A stretch of DNA of 36,741 nucleotides from Chromatiales bacterium (GCA_028278145.1 JANQEV010000005.1:1-36741); one strand, 5' to 3'; shown: positions 17,116-26,562, counted from the first letter of the stretch. Program-made: numbers and translations. The notes: generated from the sequence alone by a model not told the origin.

Positions 17116-17565
17116 TTACTTTTCATCCTCACGATGAAATTCACCTTCAATTATGCGGGGCTGATCTTCCGCTGAGCCGCCTGGTGGGGAGGATGGTGGC
17201 TGTATCACCCGCGCCCGCTTGAGAAAAGCCACCACCAGCCAGCGACGGATTCCTGGAACCAGGGCCAGAAAACCCAATATATCGGTAAAAAAGCCCGGGA
17301 GCAGCAGAAAGAAGCCGCAGGCCAGCAGTACCGCTCCCTCCAGCATCTCTATAGCCGGCATTTCGCCCATAGCCATTGATTTCTGGACCCGCATGGCGGT
17401 AGCCAGCCCCTGCATACGTACCAGCAAACCGCCCAATACCGCAGTAAATACTGTTAAAAAAATTGTGGGTATAGCGCCCAGATGAGACCCTACTTCGATC
17501 AACCAGTAGAGCTCAAACAGGGGTATACCTACAAAAAGCAACAGGAACAATATCATCGGGTTCAT
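17116..17565 (-). CDS. fxsA: FxsA family membrane protein
   Basis: A 149-residue protein with the FxsA fold. The N-terminus LFLLLFVGIPLFELYWLIEVGSHLGAIPTI and the following TVFTAVLGGLLVRMQGL are the family signature. A second pair of membrane helices covers GAVLLACGFFLLLPGFFTDILGFLALVPGIR. The cytoplasmic tail is polar and ends with RIIEGEFHRED, as is common in this family. In E. coli FxsA relieves phage T7 exclusion by plasmid F; its normal role is unknown. I start at the ATG at 17565 (MNPMILF), not at 17610, because the extra 15 residues are not family-like. It is divergent from cutA. Confidence 0.88.
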   Translation of the reverse strand: MNPMILFLLLFVGIPLFELYWLIEVGSHLGAIPTIFLTVFTAVLGGLLVRMQGLATAMRVQKSMAMGEMPAIEMLEGAVLLACGFFLLLPGFFTDILGFLALVPGIRRWLVVAFLKRARVIQPPSSPPGGSAEDQPRIIEGEFHREDEK

Positions 17566-17649
17566 GCGCCAAGAGCTTACGCCCTCAGGAGTCCTGGGAC
17601 AAGCCATCACTTTTTTGCGGCTTGCTGGTCAATACTGTATCTTTCGCCT

Positions 17650-17973
17650 ATGAATTCAGACACGATAATAGTACTCTGCTCCTGCCCGGACCAGGAGAAC
17701 GCCATCCGGATTGCCAATCACCTGGTGGAGAACCGGTTGGCTGCCTGTGTTAACATCTCGGCGCAGGTAAAATCCGTGTATCGCTGGCAAGGTGAGATTG
17801 AAACGGCCGATGAGTATATGTTGTTTATCAAGACCTCCACATCCCGCTATGACGAGTTGGAAATGGCCATACTCTCAATCCACCCTTATGAACTTCCGGA
17901 AGTCGTAGCGGTCCCTGTTGAAAGAGGGCTGCAGAATTACCTCGGTTGGATAAACCAATGCACCAACAAATAA
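17650..17973 (+). CDS. cutA: divalent-cation tolerance protein CutA
   Basis: A 107-residue CutA, a small trimeric protein with a PII-like fold. The family marks are IVLCSCPDQENAIRIANHLVENRLAACVNI, SVYRWQGEIETADEYMLFIKT and HPYELPEVVAVPVERGLQNYLGWI. It was first linked to copper tolerance, though its precise function is uncertain. The ATG at 17650 gives the normal length; an upstream alternative start at 17482 would run through the fxsA gene. The end overlaps the dsbD start, as in the common cutA-dsbD pair. Confidence 0.93.
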   Translation: MNSDTIIVLCSCPDQENAIRIANHLVENRLAACVNISAQVKSVYRWQGEIETADEYMLFIKTSTSRYDELEMAILSIHPYELPEVVAVPVERGLQNYLGWINQCTNK

Positions 17974-19856
17974 CCCACAACAAAATTCTAAGCCTGCTCC
18001 TTGGTGTATTTCTGACCCTGGTATCTATAGCTGCAGTTGCTCAGCAAAGCCTCAACCTGCAGGATCTGCTGCAAGGTACCGGGCAGGAGGACATCATTCC
18101 ACCGGAGAAGGCATACAGTTTCAGTGCCGTGGTGGAGTCACCACAACAGCTAAGGCTGAAGTGGGGCATTGTTGACGGTACCTACCTGTACCAGGAAAAG
18201 ATCAAACTCAAACTGATTAAAGCTGATGGAGTCGCACTGGGTGAATACCAACTGCCTCCGGCAATAATCAAACAGGATGCCTTACGTCCGGATGGATCAA
18301 CCGGCGACCTTCCGGTCTACTACAACGGCATTGACCTTGCGCTACCTTTGGTTCGAACCAATACCACAGCCACAAAAATAACTCTTGAGGCATTCTTCCA
18401 GGGTTGTGCCGACGTTGGTGTGTGTTACCCACCCCAGATCAAAAAGGTAAACCTGGATCTGCCGGCAGGTGGCGACCCAGCAACTGCCTCCACAATAACC
18501 AAGGTTTCAGCAACATCCAGCACCCCCAATAATATCGAACCCATTTCGGAGCAGGACCAAATTATTGCCAGCCTTAGTGGTGGTAACTACTGGCTGGTAA
18601 TCGCTATCTTTTTTGGTTTCGGTCTGGCTCTGTCTCTGACCCCATGTATCTTCCCCATGATCCCCATACTATCTGGCATTATCGTGGGGCAAGGGAAAAG
18701 GATCACCACTGCCAAGGCCTTCAGTCTCTCCCTGGCCTATGTCCTGGCCATGGCCATCACCTATACAGTTGCCGGAGTTCTGGCCGGTCTGTTTGGCCAG
18801 AACCTACAGGCCAGCTTCCAGGATCCGTGGATACTCAGTATCTTTGCCGGGGTATTTGTACTGCTGGCTCTCTCAATGTTTGGATTCTATGACCTGCAGC
18901 TACCCAACAAGATCCAGAGCAAGTTGACTGAAATCAGCAACAAGCAACAGGGAGGCACCCTGATTGGCGCCGGTGTCATGGGCTTTCTATCAGCTCTGAT
19001 CGTGGGCCCCTGCGTTGCCCCTCCTTTGGCTGCGGCACTCATATTCATTGGCCAGACCGGTGACGGCATCCTGGGGGGCGTGGCTCTGTTCTCATTAAGC
19101 ATGGGAATGGGATCACCACTCATCGCCATCGGTACCTCTGCCGGTAAACTGCTACCTCGGGTCGGCAGCTGGATGGATATCGTCAAGGGTGTATTTGGTG
19201 TAGGCATGCTGGCAGTTGCCATCATCATGCTGGAGCGGATCATCCCGGAAACCCTGGCCATGGTCCTGTGGGGAACCCTGATGATGGTATCTGCCATCTA
19301 CATGGGAGCACTGCATGAGCTACCCATCGAGGCCTCAGGCTGGCAACGCCTGTGGAAAGGCCTGGGCGTGGTACTGCTGGTGTATGGATCACTGATGCTG
19401 GTAGGTGCAGCAGCAGGTGGCAAAGACACCGTCCAGCCTCTGCGTGGCATTGGCCTGTTTAATAAAGGCAGCGTTGCCCAGCAGGAGCACCTCAACTTCA
19501 AACCCATCAAGAGCGTGGAAGATCTGGATCGGGAAGTGGCGGCAGCGGCCAGCCAGGGAAAACCGGTAATGCTGGATTTCTATGCTGATTGGTGTATCAC
19601 CTGTAAAGAGATGGAACGCTACACCTTTACCGATCCGAGAGTAGTCAAGGCACTGGAAGGGTTTGTTCTGTTACAGTCTGACGTTACTGCCAACGACAAA
19701 ATTGACAAGGCCTTACTGCAGGGCAGGTTTGGCATGCCTGGACCACCCAGCATCATGTTCTTTGATCGCCAGGGGAAAGAGCGTAAGAATTTCCGCGTGG
19801 TTGGGTTTGTACCAGCAGAAGAGTTTGCCCCCCACGTCATGCGAGCCGCAAGGTAA
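17958..19856 (+). CDS. dsbD: thiol:disulfide interchange protein DsbD
   Basis: A 632-residue inner-membrane reductase that passes electrons from cytoplasmic thioredoxin to periplasmic partners. All three parts are present. After a signal peptide (ILSLLLGVFLTLVSIAAVAQQ) comes the periplasmic alpha domain with GCADVGVCYPPQIK. The membrane domain holds the cysteine-proline motifs TPCIFPMIP and GPCVAPPLA among about eight helices. The C-terminal thioredoxin-like domain has DFYADWCITCKEME with Cys546 and Cys549. I prefer the ATG at 17958 to a TTG at 17946; either overlaps the end of cutA (16 or 28 bp), which suggests coupling. A TlpA-like gene follows 3 bp later and is a likely substrate. Confidence 0.95.
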   Translation: MHQQITHNKILSLLLGVFLTLVSIAAVAQQSLNLQDLLQGTGQEDIIPPEKAYSFSAVVESPQQLRLKWGIVDGTYLYQEKIKLKLIKADGVALGEYQLPPAIIKQDALRPDGSTGDLPVYYNGIDLALPLVRTNTTATKITLEAFFQGCADVGVCYPPQIKKVNLDLPAGGDPATASTITKVSATSSTPNNIEPISEQDQIIASLSGGNYWLVIAIFFGFGLALSLTPCIFPMIPILSGIIVGQGKRITTAKAFSLSLAYVLAMAITYTVAGVLAGLFGQNLQASFQDPWILSIFAGVFVLLALSMFGFYDLQLPNKIQSKLTEISNKQQGGTLIGAGVMGFLSALIVGPCVAPPLAAALIFIGQTGDGILGGVALFSLSMGMGSPLIAIGTSAGKLLPRVGSWMDIVKGVFGVGMLAVAIIMLERIIPETLAMVLWGTLMMVSAIYMGALHELPIEASGWQRLWKGLGVVLLVYGSLMLVGAAAGGKDTVQPLRGIGLFNKGSVAQQEHLNFKPIKSVEDLDREVAAAASQGKPVMLDFYADWCITCKEMERYTFTDPRVVKALEGFVLLQSDVTANDKIDKALLQGRFGMPGPPSIMFFDRQGKERKNFRVVGFVPAEEFAPHVMRAAR

Positions 19857-19859
19857 TCT

Positions 19860-20399
19860 GTGAATAAACAAAAAATCGCAATCAATCTGACTCTGGCGGC
19901 AGTAATAGGTCTGGGCATATGGTTTGCCCTGCACTATAAATCTTCAACCCCTATCAAGCCCGAGGCACCGATTAGCGATATTCCGGAACGACTTCCTTCC
20001 TTCATCCTAAAAGATATTGCAGGCGTAACCAGGAACAGCACCGATTGGAACGGTAAAATCCTGGTCGTCAACTATTGGGCTACCTGGTGTCCACCCTGCC
20101 GGGAAGAGATGCCGGCCCTGATTGAGTTCCAAAACCAGTACGCAGCACAAAATGTGCAGGTGATAGGCATCGCTGTAGACAAACTGGAGCAGGTCAAGGA
20201 GTTCATTGATACCTATGGAATTAACTTCCCGATAGTCGTTGGTGGCGATGACGCAATCGAGCTTGGCAGGAGGATGGGCAATCGCATAGCAGCACTACCC
20301 TATACAGCTATCTTTGATCGAACAGGAAAGACCCTGTATGCCCAACCAGGAAAAATCACCCTGGAAAGCCTGGAAAAAGTCATTAAACCCAATTTATAG
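19860..20399 (+). CDS. TlpA-like periplasmic thioredoxin
   Basis: A 179-residue protein anchored by one N-terminal helix (INLTLAAVIGLGIWFAL) with the thioredoxin fold in the periplasm. The active site is WATWCPPCREEMP with Cys77 and Cys80. LPSFILKDIAG precedes it and LPYTAIFDRTGK carries the cis-proline. Family members are reductases or redox carriers, for example in cytochrome c maturation. It begins with GTG 3 bp after dsbD, so DsbD is the probable electron donor. The local abundance of c-type cytochromes fits a haem-maturation role, but that is inference. Confidence 0.9.
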   Translation: MNKQKIAINLTLAAVIGLGIWFALHYKSSTPIKPEAPISDIPERLPSFILKDIAGVTRNSTDWNGKILVVNYWATWCPPCREEMPALIEFQNQYAAQNVQVIGIAVDKLEQVKEFIDTYGINFPIVVGGDDAIELGRRMGNRIAALPYTAIFDRTGKTLYAQPGKITLESLEKVIKPNL

Positions 20400-20584
20400 G
20401 CCAGCACAACATGGCGCAATAGCGGGAAATAAGGGGCTAAACAGTCGCGATCTTACCTGATCTTGCAAGAAAACTGGACAATCGGTGTTCCAGGATGCAA
20501 AATCCAACCCATCATTGACTCGTATTGCAGATAGTCTGAAAACAGACCGCAAACAGAGCTAACAGGCAACCGGAAACGAGAATT

Positions 20585-21025
20585 ATGGCGAGCATTTTGG
20601 TGCTGAATGGCCCGAACTTGAACCTGCTGGGGACAAGGGAACCGGAGATCTACGGTAGTGACACCCTGGATTCGATCCACACCAAACTCAACTCGATTGC
20701 AAATGAAGCCGGTCATAGCCTCCGTTTTGTTCAGAGTAATGCTGAGCATGAACTGATAACCGAACTGCATAAAGCCAGTGAAGAGGGAGTATCGATTCTT
20801 ATCTTCAACCCGGCCGCATTCACCCATACCAGTGTAGCCCTACGAGACGCCATACTCGGGACCGCAATCCCGTTTATCGAGGTCCACCTCTCCAACATAT
20901 ACACCCGTGAGGAGTTTCGCCAACACTCATTTTTTTCTGATATAGCCATTGGCGTTATCAGTGGACTAGGAGCCCAGGGCTATGAACTAGCCCTCCAGGC
21001 CGCACTAACACAAATTAACGAATAA
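20585..21025 (+). CDS. aroQ: 3-dehydroquinate dehydratase, type II
   Basis: A 146-residue enzyme of the shikimate pathway that dehydrates 3-dehydroquinate to 3-dehydroshikimate. Type II marks are complete: [18 protein letters not shown] (with the catalytic Tyr in EIYG), [43 protein letters not shown] and [15 protein letters not shown]. The type II enzyme forms dodecamers in the cytoplasm. It is followed by accB after 48 bp, the aroQ-accB-accC order known from Pseudomonas and relatives. The 185 bp before it hold a short GTCTG/CAGAC hairpin but no convincing promoter. Confidence 0.95.
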   Translation: MASILVLNGPNLNLLGTREPEIYGSDTLDSIHTKLNSIANEAGHSLRFVQSNAEHELITELHKASEEGVSILIFNPAAFTHTSVALRDAILGTAIPFIEVHLSNIYTREEFRQHSFFSDIAIGVISGLGAQGYELALQAALTQINE

Positions 21026-21073
21026 CGGCATTACGCTGTCGCTTTGCCAACACAGACTAGAGACTAAAAAATA

Positions 21074-21535
21074 ATGGATATCCGTAAGGTAAAAAAACTT
21101 ATAGAGTTGCTCCAAGAGTCAGATATAGCAGAGATAGAAATACATGAAGGTGAGGAGTCTGTGCGCATCAGCCGTGCCAGCTCCCAGGTTACCGTCACTA
21201 CTCCTATAGCTGCTCCTTTGGCAGCTCCAGCAGCTGCACCTGCTGCAGCCGCACCTGCAGCAGCCCCCACAGAAACTACAGAGGAACCTGAAGAGGTCAG
21301 CGGCCATCAGGTAAAATCACCCATGGTTGGCACCTTCTACCGGGCTCCATCACCCGAGGCCAAGGCCTTCGTGGAAGAGGGAGATAAGGTTAGCGTGGGC
21401 GATACCCTGTGCATTGTAGAAGCCATGAAGATCCTGAATCAGATCGAGTCGGACAAGGCAGGAACTGTGAAACAGATACTGGTGGAAAATGGTGACCCAG
21501 TGGAATTCAACCAACCCATGTTCATTATCGGCTAA
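21074..21535 (+). CDS. accB: biotin carboxyl carrier protein of acetyl-CoA carboxylase
   Basis: A 153-residue BCCP. The N-terminal part ([32 protein letters not shown]) is typical, followed by an Ala/Pro-rich flexible linker at about residues 44-70. The biotinyl domain (residues 77-153) includes [23 protein letters not shown] and the biotin site EAMK with Lys119. It carries carboxybiotin between biotin carboxylase and the transferase in fatty-acid synthesis. accC follows after 15 bp. Confidence 0.96.
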   Translation: MDIRKVKKLIELLQESDIAEIEIHEGEESVRISRASSQVTVTTPIAAPLAAPAAAPAAAAPAAAPTETTEEPEEVSGHQVKSPMVGTFYRAPSPEAKAFVEEGDKVSVGDTLCIVEAMKILNQIESDKAGTVKQILVENGDPVEFNQPMFIIG

Positions 21536-21550
21536 CAGGTTACAGAGTCC

Positions 21551-22891
21551 ATGATTTCTAAAGTAGTTATTGCCAACCGGGGCGAGATCGCCCTGCGCAT
21601 CCTGCGTGCCTGCCGGGAACTTGGAATCAAGACGGTTGCCGTCCACTCGGAGGCCGACCGCGACCTGATGCATGTACAGTTCGCTGATGAAACAGTATGC
21701 ATTGGGCCAGCCCCTTCCACCGACAGCTACCTGCAGATACCGGCATTGATCAGCGCTGCCGAGGTAACCGATGCCACCGCCATCCATCCGGGTTACGGAT
21801 TTCTCTCCGAAAATGCAGATTTTGCCGAAAGGGTGGAGCAGAGTGGCTTTACCTTTATCGGACCCAAGGCCGACACCATACGCATGATGGGTGACAAGAT
21901 CACTGCCATCGAAAGCATGAAAAAGGCTGGCGTACCCACTGTACCCGGTTCGGACGGCCCCTTGGGAGATGACAAGGAAGAGACCCTGAAGATGGCGGCC
22001 GACATAGGTTACCCCGTAATCATCAAGGCCGCAGGTGGTGGCGGTGGCCGTGGCATGCGTGTTGTTCACACCGAGGCCACCCTGCTCAACTCCATATCCC
22101 TCACCAAAACCGAGGCTGGAGCTGCCTTCGGCAACTCAACCGTGTACATGGAAAAGTTCCTGGTAAACCCGCGTCACGTGGAGTTTCAGGTACTCTCTGA
22201 CACCCACGGTAATGCTATTCATCTGGCAGAGCGTGACTGCTCTATGCAGCGGAGGCACCAGAAAGTGGTGGAAGAGGCTCCAGCTCCAGGCATTACCGAA
22301 GAGCTGCGCGCCAGGATTGGAGAGCGCTGCGCCGAGGCCTGTCGCCAGATCGGTTATCGCGGTGCCGGCACCTTTGAATTTCTGTATGAAGACGGTGAGT
22401 TTTATTTCATTGAAATGAACACCAGGGTACAGGTGGAACACCCGGTAACCGAGATGATCACTGGTGTGGATATCGTCAAGGAGCAGCTACTCATCGCCTC
22501 AGGTGAGAAACTCTCCTACACCCAGGATGACATCAGTATCAATGGCCATGCCATTGAGTGCCGCATCAATGCCGAGGACTCCAAGACCTTTATGCCCAGC
22601 CCTGGCCGTATCACCCAACTACACTTCGCGGGTGGTGCTGGAGTGCGGGTCGACTCCCATATTTACAACGGCTATATGGTCCCACCCTACTACGACTCCA
22701 TGATCGGCAAGCTGATCACCCACGGGAACACCCGTGATGAAGCACTGCAACGCATGAAGATTGCACTGTCGGAGATGGTCATCGATGGCATCAAAACCAA
22801 CATCCCGCTCCAGCAGGAGATCATGGACGACGCTGCCTTCGCCGCCGGTGGCGCCAACATCCACTACCTGGAAAAAAAGCTGGGTATCTGA
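21551..22891 (+). CDS. accC: acetyl-CoA carboxylase, biotin carboxylase subunit
   Basis: A 446-residue ATP-grasp enzyme that carboxylates biotin on AccB using bicarbonate and ATP. Signature segments are [35 protein letters not shown], the glycine-rich ATP loop [48 protein letters not shown], and [20 protein letters not shown]. The C-terminal biotin carboxylase domain ends normally, and the length matches E. coli AccC (449). It forms an operon with accB; a strong hairpin lies between it and prmA. Confidence 0.97.
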   Translation: MISKVVIANRGEIALRILRACRELGIKTVAVHSEADRDLMHVQFADETVCIGPAPSTDSYLQIPALISAAEVTDATAIHPGYGFLSENADFAERVEQSGFTFIGPKADTIRMMGDKITAIESMKKAGVPTVPGSDGPLGDDKEETLKMAADIGYPVIIKAAGGGGGRGMRVVHTEATLLNSISLTKTEAGAAFGNSTVYMEKFLVNPRHVEFQVLSDTHGNAIHLAERDCSMQRRHQKVVEEAPAPGITEELRARIGERCAEACRQIGYRGAGTFEFLYEDGEFYFIEMNTRVQVEHPVTEMITGVDIVKEQLLIASGEKLSYTQDDISINGHAIECRINAEDSKTFMPSPGRITQLHFAGGAGVRVDSHIYNGYMVPPYYDSMIGKLITHGNTRDEALQRMKIALSEMVIDGIKTNIPLQQEIMDDAAFAAGGANIHYLEKKLGI

Positions 22892-22896
22892 CGGAA

Positions 22897-22926
22897 GATA
22901 GCGCCTCAGTTGCCGGAGGCGCTATC
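22897..22926 (+). terminator. perfect 11-bp stem-loop between accC and prmA
   Basis: GATAGCGCCTC (22897-22907) and GAGGCGCTATC (22916-22926) pair perfectly around an 8-base loop. It begins 5 bp after the accC stop and ends 13 bp before the prmA ATG. No T run follows, so it may be an attenuator or an mRNA processing or stability element and not a full terminator. Confidence 0.45.
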
Positions 22927-22939
22927 CACATATCACACC

Positions 22940-23818
22940 ATGGCATGGATCCAGATTCATCTGACTACAGACAGAGAAACCGCGCCACTGGTAGAACTAC
23001 TGCTGGAAGGTCTGGACGCTCTATCTGTCACCATGGAAGATGCGGCCGACCAACCCCTGCTGGAGCCGCCACCGGGCGAAGCCCCACTCTGGAACCGGAC
23101 GCGCATTACCGGGCTGTTCCCGGAGGAGAGCGATCCGGTACAGTTGAGCAGAGACATTCGCAATGGCCTGCCGGCCACTACCAAACTGGAACTGGAGGTG
23201 GAACACCTGGCTGACCAGGTATGGGAAAGGGTATGGATGGATGAGTTTCACCCCATGCGCTTTGGACAACGACTCTGGATTGCACCAGAGGGACAACCCC
23301 CGGACGACCCACATGCCATAGTAGTGCAATTAGACCCAGGACTGGCCTTCGGCACCGGCACTCACCCTACAACCGCCCTCTGCCTAAGCTGGCTGGACCA
23401 GGCTCACCTGCAGGGAACGAGCGTAATAGATTTTGGTTGTGGATCCGGCATCCTGTCAGTTGCCGCACTGCTACTTGGGGCCAACATGGTTACTGCCATT
23501 GATCATGACCCCCAGGCCTTGCAGGCAACAGCAGACAATGCAGAGAAAAACCAGGTGAGAAACAACCTCACCATCCTCGACACCCAGCAACCATTGACCA
23601 CAGTTGCAGATATCACATTGGCAAATATTCTTGCCGCAACCCTGATTGAACTTGAACCACTGTTTGCCACTCATACCAGAAGCGGAGGCGAGATCATTCT
23701 ATCCGGCATCCTGGAAGAACAGATAACTTCAGTCATGGAGGCCTTCCAAGATGATTTCCAACTACAGCCACCAATTATCCTGGACGGATGGGTACTGCTT
23801 CACGGCAGGCGCTACTGA
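22940..23818 (+). CDS. prmA: ribosomal protein L11 methyltransferase
   Basis: A 292-residue SAM-dependent enzyme that trimethylates ribosomal protein L11. The N-terminal substrate-recognition domain begins MAWIQIHL, very like E. coli MPWIQLKL, which fixes the start at 22940 instead of a TTG at 22910. WERVWMDEFHPMRFGQRLWI and LDPGLAFGTGTHPTTALCL link to the Rossmann methyltransferase domain with VIDFGCGSGILSVAALLLGA, and LANILAATLIEL carries the N-P/N-I-type motif. No clear ribosome-binding site precedes the ATG. accC-prmA adjacency is common in gammaproteobacteria. Confidence 0.95.
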   Translation: MAWIQIHLTTDRETAPLVELLLEGLDALSVTMEDAADQPLLEPPPGEAPLWNRTRITGLFPEESDPVQLSRDIRNGLPATTKLELEVEHLADQVWERVWMDEFHPMRFGQRLWIAPEGQPPDDPHAIVVQLDPGLAFGTGTHPTTALCLSWLDQAHLQGTSVIDFGCGSGILSVAALLLGANMVTAIDHDPQALQATADNAEKNQVRNNLTILDTQQPLTTVADITLANILAATLIELEPLFATHTRSGGEIILSGILEEQITSVMEAFQDDFQLQPPIILDGWVLLHGRRY

Positions 23819-23916
23819 GAGATAATGAATTCACTGCTTAACCCGCTGATGATCCGGGGAAAATGTGGCAAAATAGTTATTTGGACCAATTACGAATTCC
23901 TAACACGGATCTAGCT

Positions 23917-24954
23917 GTGCATACCAAGTGCCCTGACTGTAAAACCAGGTTTCGCGTCAACGACGACCAGCTGCGTGTCGCACAGGGTCAGGTACGTTGT
24001 TCCCGCTGCCACATAATATTTAACGCACGTGAATACCTGCAGACGCCCAGTGACGAAATCCCAGAGCCAGCAACCGGTATCGTAGAGGAAGATGGAACTC
24101 CAGATAAACCTTCGGGCCTGCTGTCTAATTCAGATCTGGATGAGTTTTCAGAGCTCAAGGCCCAGATAAGTGACGACCTGTGTCCCTTCGAAGACAGCGA
24201 TATCACCACCCCAGCGGAAGAGCCTGGAACCGGTATTGATGATGATCTATCAGATGTACTGAGAGAACTGGAGCAGTTTGAACTACACAAACAGCGCATC
24301 AATGAATCTGTACCTCTGGAAGAGATTACCCTGCCAGATGAACTGGCAATCGAGGAACTTCCAGAAATAGACCCACTGCAGTCGGCAATAGCATCTGAAC
24401 ACACAGATAGCCAAGAAGAGAAAACACCGGGATTACAGGATCAATTATTGAGAGAGGAGATCCTGGGCCGTCCCAAGCCGGCAAAAAAGTCAGGTGGACT
24501 ATGGTGGTCACTGGGCATCCTTGCTCTACTACTGGTAGCCCTCTCCCAATTCATCTGGTTTGGCAGAGTAAAATTGATGCACTACCCAGAGAGCCGCATG
24601 CTATTGCAGGGCACATGCCAAATCCTCGGCTGCCAACTGCCTACCATTCGCGCCCCAGAGCAGATACAGGTGCTGAGCCGCTCTATCAGCTCCCATCCAA
24701 AGGTAGAGAATGCCCTGCTGATTCAGCTTACCATTGCCAACAAGGCCAATTTCTCCCAGCCCCACCCTATGCTCCAGATCAGCCTGTTCAGCAGTGAGGA
24801 ATTGCTTGTGGTCCAGCGTCGCTTCCTGCCAGATGAGTACCTGTCCGATCATAGCCAGTCGGATCGACTGGATCCTGGTAAAGCACTGTATGTGGAGCTG
24901 GAGATTCAGGACCCGGGCAGTGATGTAACCGGATTCAAGTTGGAGTTCTTCTAG
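23917..24954 (+). CDS. zinc-ribbon and DUF3426 membrane protein
   Basis: An MJ0042-type zinc ribbon opens the protein: CPDCKTRFRVNDDQL then CSRCH. A long acidic, probably disordered stretch of about 150 residues follows. One transmembrane helix (GGLWWSLGILALLLVALSQFIWF) leads into the periplasmic DUF3426 domain (residues 200 onward, with CQILGCQLP and YLELEIQDPG-like ending). I favour the GTG at 23917 because homologues begin just before the first zinc-ribbon cysteine; an ATG at 23863 would add 18 residues. The gene is usually found between prmA and dusB in Pseudomonas-like genomes. Function unknown. Confidence 0.85.
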   Translation: MHTKCPDCKTRFRVNDDQLRVAQGQVRCSRCHIIFNAREYLQTPSDEIPEPATGIVEEDGTPDKPSGLLSNSDLDEFSELKAQISDDLCPFEDSDITTPAEEPGTGIDDDLSDVLRELEQFELHKQRINESVPLEEITLPDELAIEELPEIDPLQSAIASEHTDSQEEKTPGLQDQLLREEILGRPKPAKKSGGLWWSLGILALLLVALSQFIWFGRVKLMHYPESRMLLQGTCQILGCQLPTIRAPEQIQVLSRSISSHPKVENALLIQLTIANKANFSQPHPMLQISLFSSEELLVVQRRFLPDEYLSDHSQSDRLDPGKALYVELEIQDPGSDVTGFKLEFF

Positions 24955-24956
24955 TT

Positions 24957-24981
24957 CCCAAGTTATTCCTTGGGTATTTTG
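24957..24981 (+). terminator. possible terminator between convergent genes
   Basis: CCCAAG (24957-24962) and CTTGGG (24969-24974) form a short stem right after the zinc-ribbon gene stop, followed by TATTTTGAT. It overlaps the last codons of the diheme cytochrome gene on the other strand. The stem is short, so strength is uncertain. Confidence 0.4.
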
Positions 24982-25484
24982 ATCTCACGTTGCAGATAAC
25001 GCCCATCTTGCGCACGGGTATGGCAGGACACGCAGTTCAAACGCGATTTAATCTTCTCACGCTGCCAAATGGAATCAGGGATGTCGTCATGGAAATATCT
25101 GAACATCTTGCCTTCAGTAATGCGCAGGGGAGATTCCGCTGGAGCAATGGAACCCGCAATACGTCGCATCACATCAGTAGCACCAGGATTATCGGCTGCA
25201 TTCTTCACCAGAAAATCGGTAATTTCATCAGCTGTGACCGCATCTAAAGCGGCATCTTCCCCAAAGTGATCATGCAACTCCTGCATGGTCTTTATCCATG
25301 ACCGGGCTGGCAGCATACCTGGGGTAAATGCCATATGGCAGGCCCCGCACTCCTCTTCCCAGGCAGCATTCTTAAGAGGGGGAAATGCATGCTCCCAACC
25401 GGTGGCCAACCCATTGGACAATAGCACCATTGTAACCACCAGCATGGTGCAGAGTATCGACAGGTTTCTCCAGTTTATGCCCAT
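24963..25484 (-). CDS. DHC-type diheme cytochrome c
   Basis: A 173-residue exported cytochrome. The start at 25484 (MGINWRN) gives a signal segment (LSILCTMLVVTMVLLSNGLATG) and follows the b561 gene stop by 4 bp. Two haem sites are present: WEEECGACHMAFTPGMLPARSW near the N-terminus and LNCVSCHTRAQDG near the C-terminus, with HFGEDAALDA and LRITEGKMFRYFHDDIP between. This layout matches the diheme cytochrome c (DHC) known in Rhodobacter sphaeroides as redox partner of SHP. Here it is the last gene of a four-cytochrome operon that also encodes an SHP-like protein, which strongly supports the assignment. Confidence 0.9.
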   Translation of the reverse strand: MGINWRNLSILCTMLVVTMVLLSNGLATGWEHAFPPLKNAAWEEECGACHMAFTPGMLPARSWIKTMQELHDHFGEDAALDAVTADEITDFLVKNAADNPGATDVMRRIAGSIAPAESPLRITEGKMFRYFHDDIPDSIWQREKIKSRLNCVSCHTRAQDGRYLQREIKIPKE

Positions 25485-25488
25485 ATCA

Positions 25489-26142
25489 TTACTTGTGCCT
25501 GTGATACTGGTAACCATTAAACATACTTTGAGCCACCGGGATGCGATGAATAAACCTATGTAGTAACAGCGCGCCAAGGTGCATGACCAGATACACTATA
25601 ACCACTTTTTCCAATAACTCGTGCACTAGCTTGACTGGTAACATGAGTCCCGACGTGTAATCCATCCACCCTATTAATGGCCCCATGTTCTGTTCCAACG
25701 CAGCCAGCATCAGACCAGTTACCGCCATAACCGCAATAACCAGATAGAATACAATAGATGCCAGGGCCGCTTCAGGATGATGCCCGAACCGCCTTGGCTG
25801 GTTAAACCAGTGCCAGGAGCGTAACGCTTGCAGCCACTCCTTGGGGTGCCACAAGTCGGTAAGCCGCGCATGTTTCGGCCCCATAAAACCCCATGTCAGC
25901 CGTGCCGTCAGGCCTAAAACCAATCCAAACCCCAGCCAGACATGGATGCGTCGTACTGTTTCAGTTGCAGCTGAATACTCCCCGGGTGTAGGTATCTGTG
26001 CCGTGATAAGCAGACTGATCACCAGCAAGGCGTTCCAAGCATGGATCAACCTCAAGACCGGATCATAAACCAGCTTCCTGCTCAGCTCGGAACGGTCTAC
26101 CCTGGTAGCCATATCCACATGCCGGTTGGGATCTAAAACCAC
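25489..26142 (-). CDS. cytochrome b561-type membrane protein
   Basis: A cytochrome b561 family protein with four membrane helices. RLIHAWNALLVISLLI starts the first helix with a haem-ligand His. RRIHVWLGFGLVLGLTARLTWGFMG, IVFYLVIAVMAVTGLMLAAL and VHELLEKVVIVYLVMHLGALLLH complete the set, with further histidines suited to two b haems. It probably links the quinone pool to the c-type cytochromes of the operon. The start is GTG at 26142 (217 residues) or ATG at 26112 (207 residues); the latter removes only polar residues. It lies 31 bp after the class I cytochrome gene and 4 bp before the DHC gene. Confidence 0.88.
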   Translation of the reverse strand: MVLDPNRHVDMATRVDRSELSRKLVYDPVLRLIHAWNALLVISLLITAQIPTPGEYSAATETVRRIHVWLGFGLVLGLTARLTWGFMGPKHARLTDLWHPKEWLQALRSWHWFNQPRRFGHHPEAALASIVFYLVIAVMAVTGLMLAALEQNMGPLIGWMDYTSGLMLPVKLVHELLEKVVIVYLVMHLGALLLHRFIHRIPVAQSMFNGYQYHRHK

Positions 26143-26173
26143 ACTAACCTGCTAGCTGGCACAACTCATCTGC

Positions 26174-26557
26174 TCAGCGTACCCCATATGGAGTCCAGGT
26201 ATCTTCATCATCATCACCCTTAATGGGAAAAGCCGGGTGTACAAAGGCCGGCTTCTCCAGTGAATGGTAATACGCGGATATATCCTCCACATCCTGTTCT
26301 GAAAGCCCGGCGACAATAAAATTCATCATCGGATTAAGCTTCTTGAAGTTACGATATTTATTGGTCTTTATGGTCAACTTATCTGCATCCCGGCCTGCCA
26401 GCTGCAAGGAGAAGAAAAGACCGGCGAAGTGTTTATTTCCATGACAGCTGACACAAGCCAGCGCCTTACGCTCACCGGCAACCGGGTCCCCTGCCGCATA
26501 CGCAGTACTAAATGAAAGTGACACAAATGAAATTGCGAAGAGTAAAATATACTTCAT
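26174..26557 (-). CDS. class I c-type cytochrome
   Basis: A 127-residue periplasmic monohaem cytochrome. A signal peptide (MKYILLFAISFVSLSFSTAYAA) is followed by GDPVAGERKALACVSCHGNKH with the CxxCH haem site. NPMMNFIVAGLSEQDVEDISAYYHSL supplies a likely Met axial ligand and the C-terminal helix. The overall pattern is that of the c553/c4-like single domains. I start at ATG 26557, which has GGAGG 8 bp upstream. The tail after the fold is acidic (KGDDDEDTW). It is an addition to the SHP/DHC/b561 set and may carry electrons to or from it. Confidence 0.9.
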   Translation of the reverse strand: MKYILLFAISFVSLSFSTAYAAGDPVAGERKALACVSCHGNKHFAGLFFSLQLAGRDADKLTIKTNKYRNFKKLNPMMNFIVAGLSEQDVEDISAYYHSLEKPAFVHPAFPIKGDDDEDTWTPYGVR

Positions 26558-26562
26558 GGTTT

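Noticed and set aside
17482..17649. Upstream extension of cutA
   Set aside because: It would overlap fxsA and add 56 residues foreign to the compact CutA family.
23863..23916. ATG start for the zinc-ribbon protein 18 codons upstream
   Set aside because: Homologues begin just before the first zinc-ribbon cysteine. The longer start cannot be excluded but is less likely.
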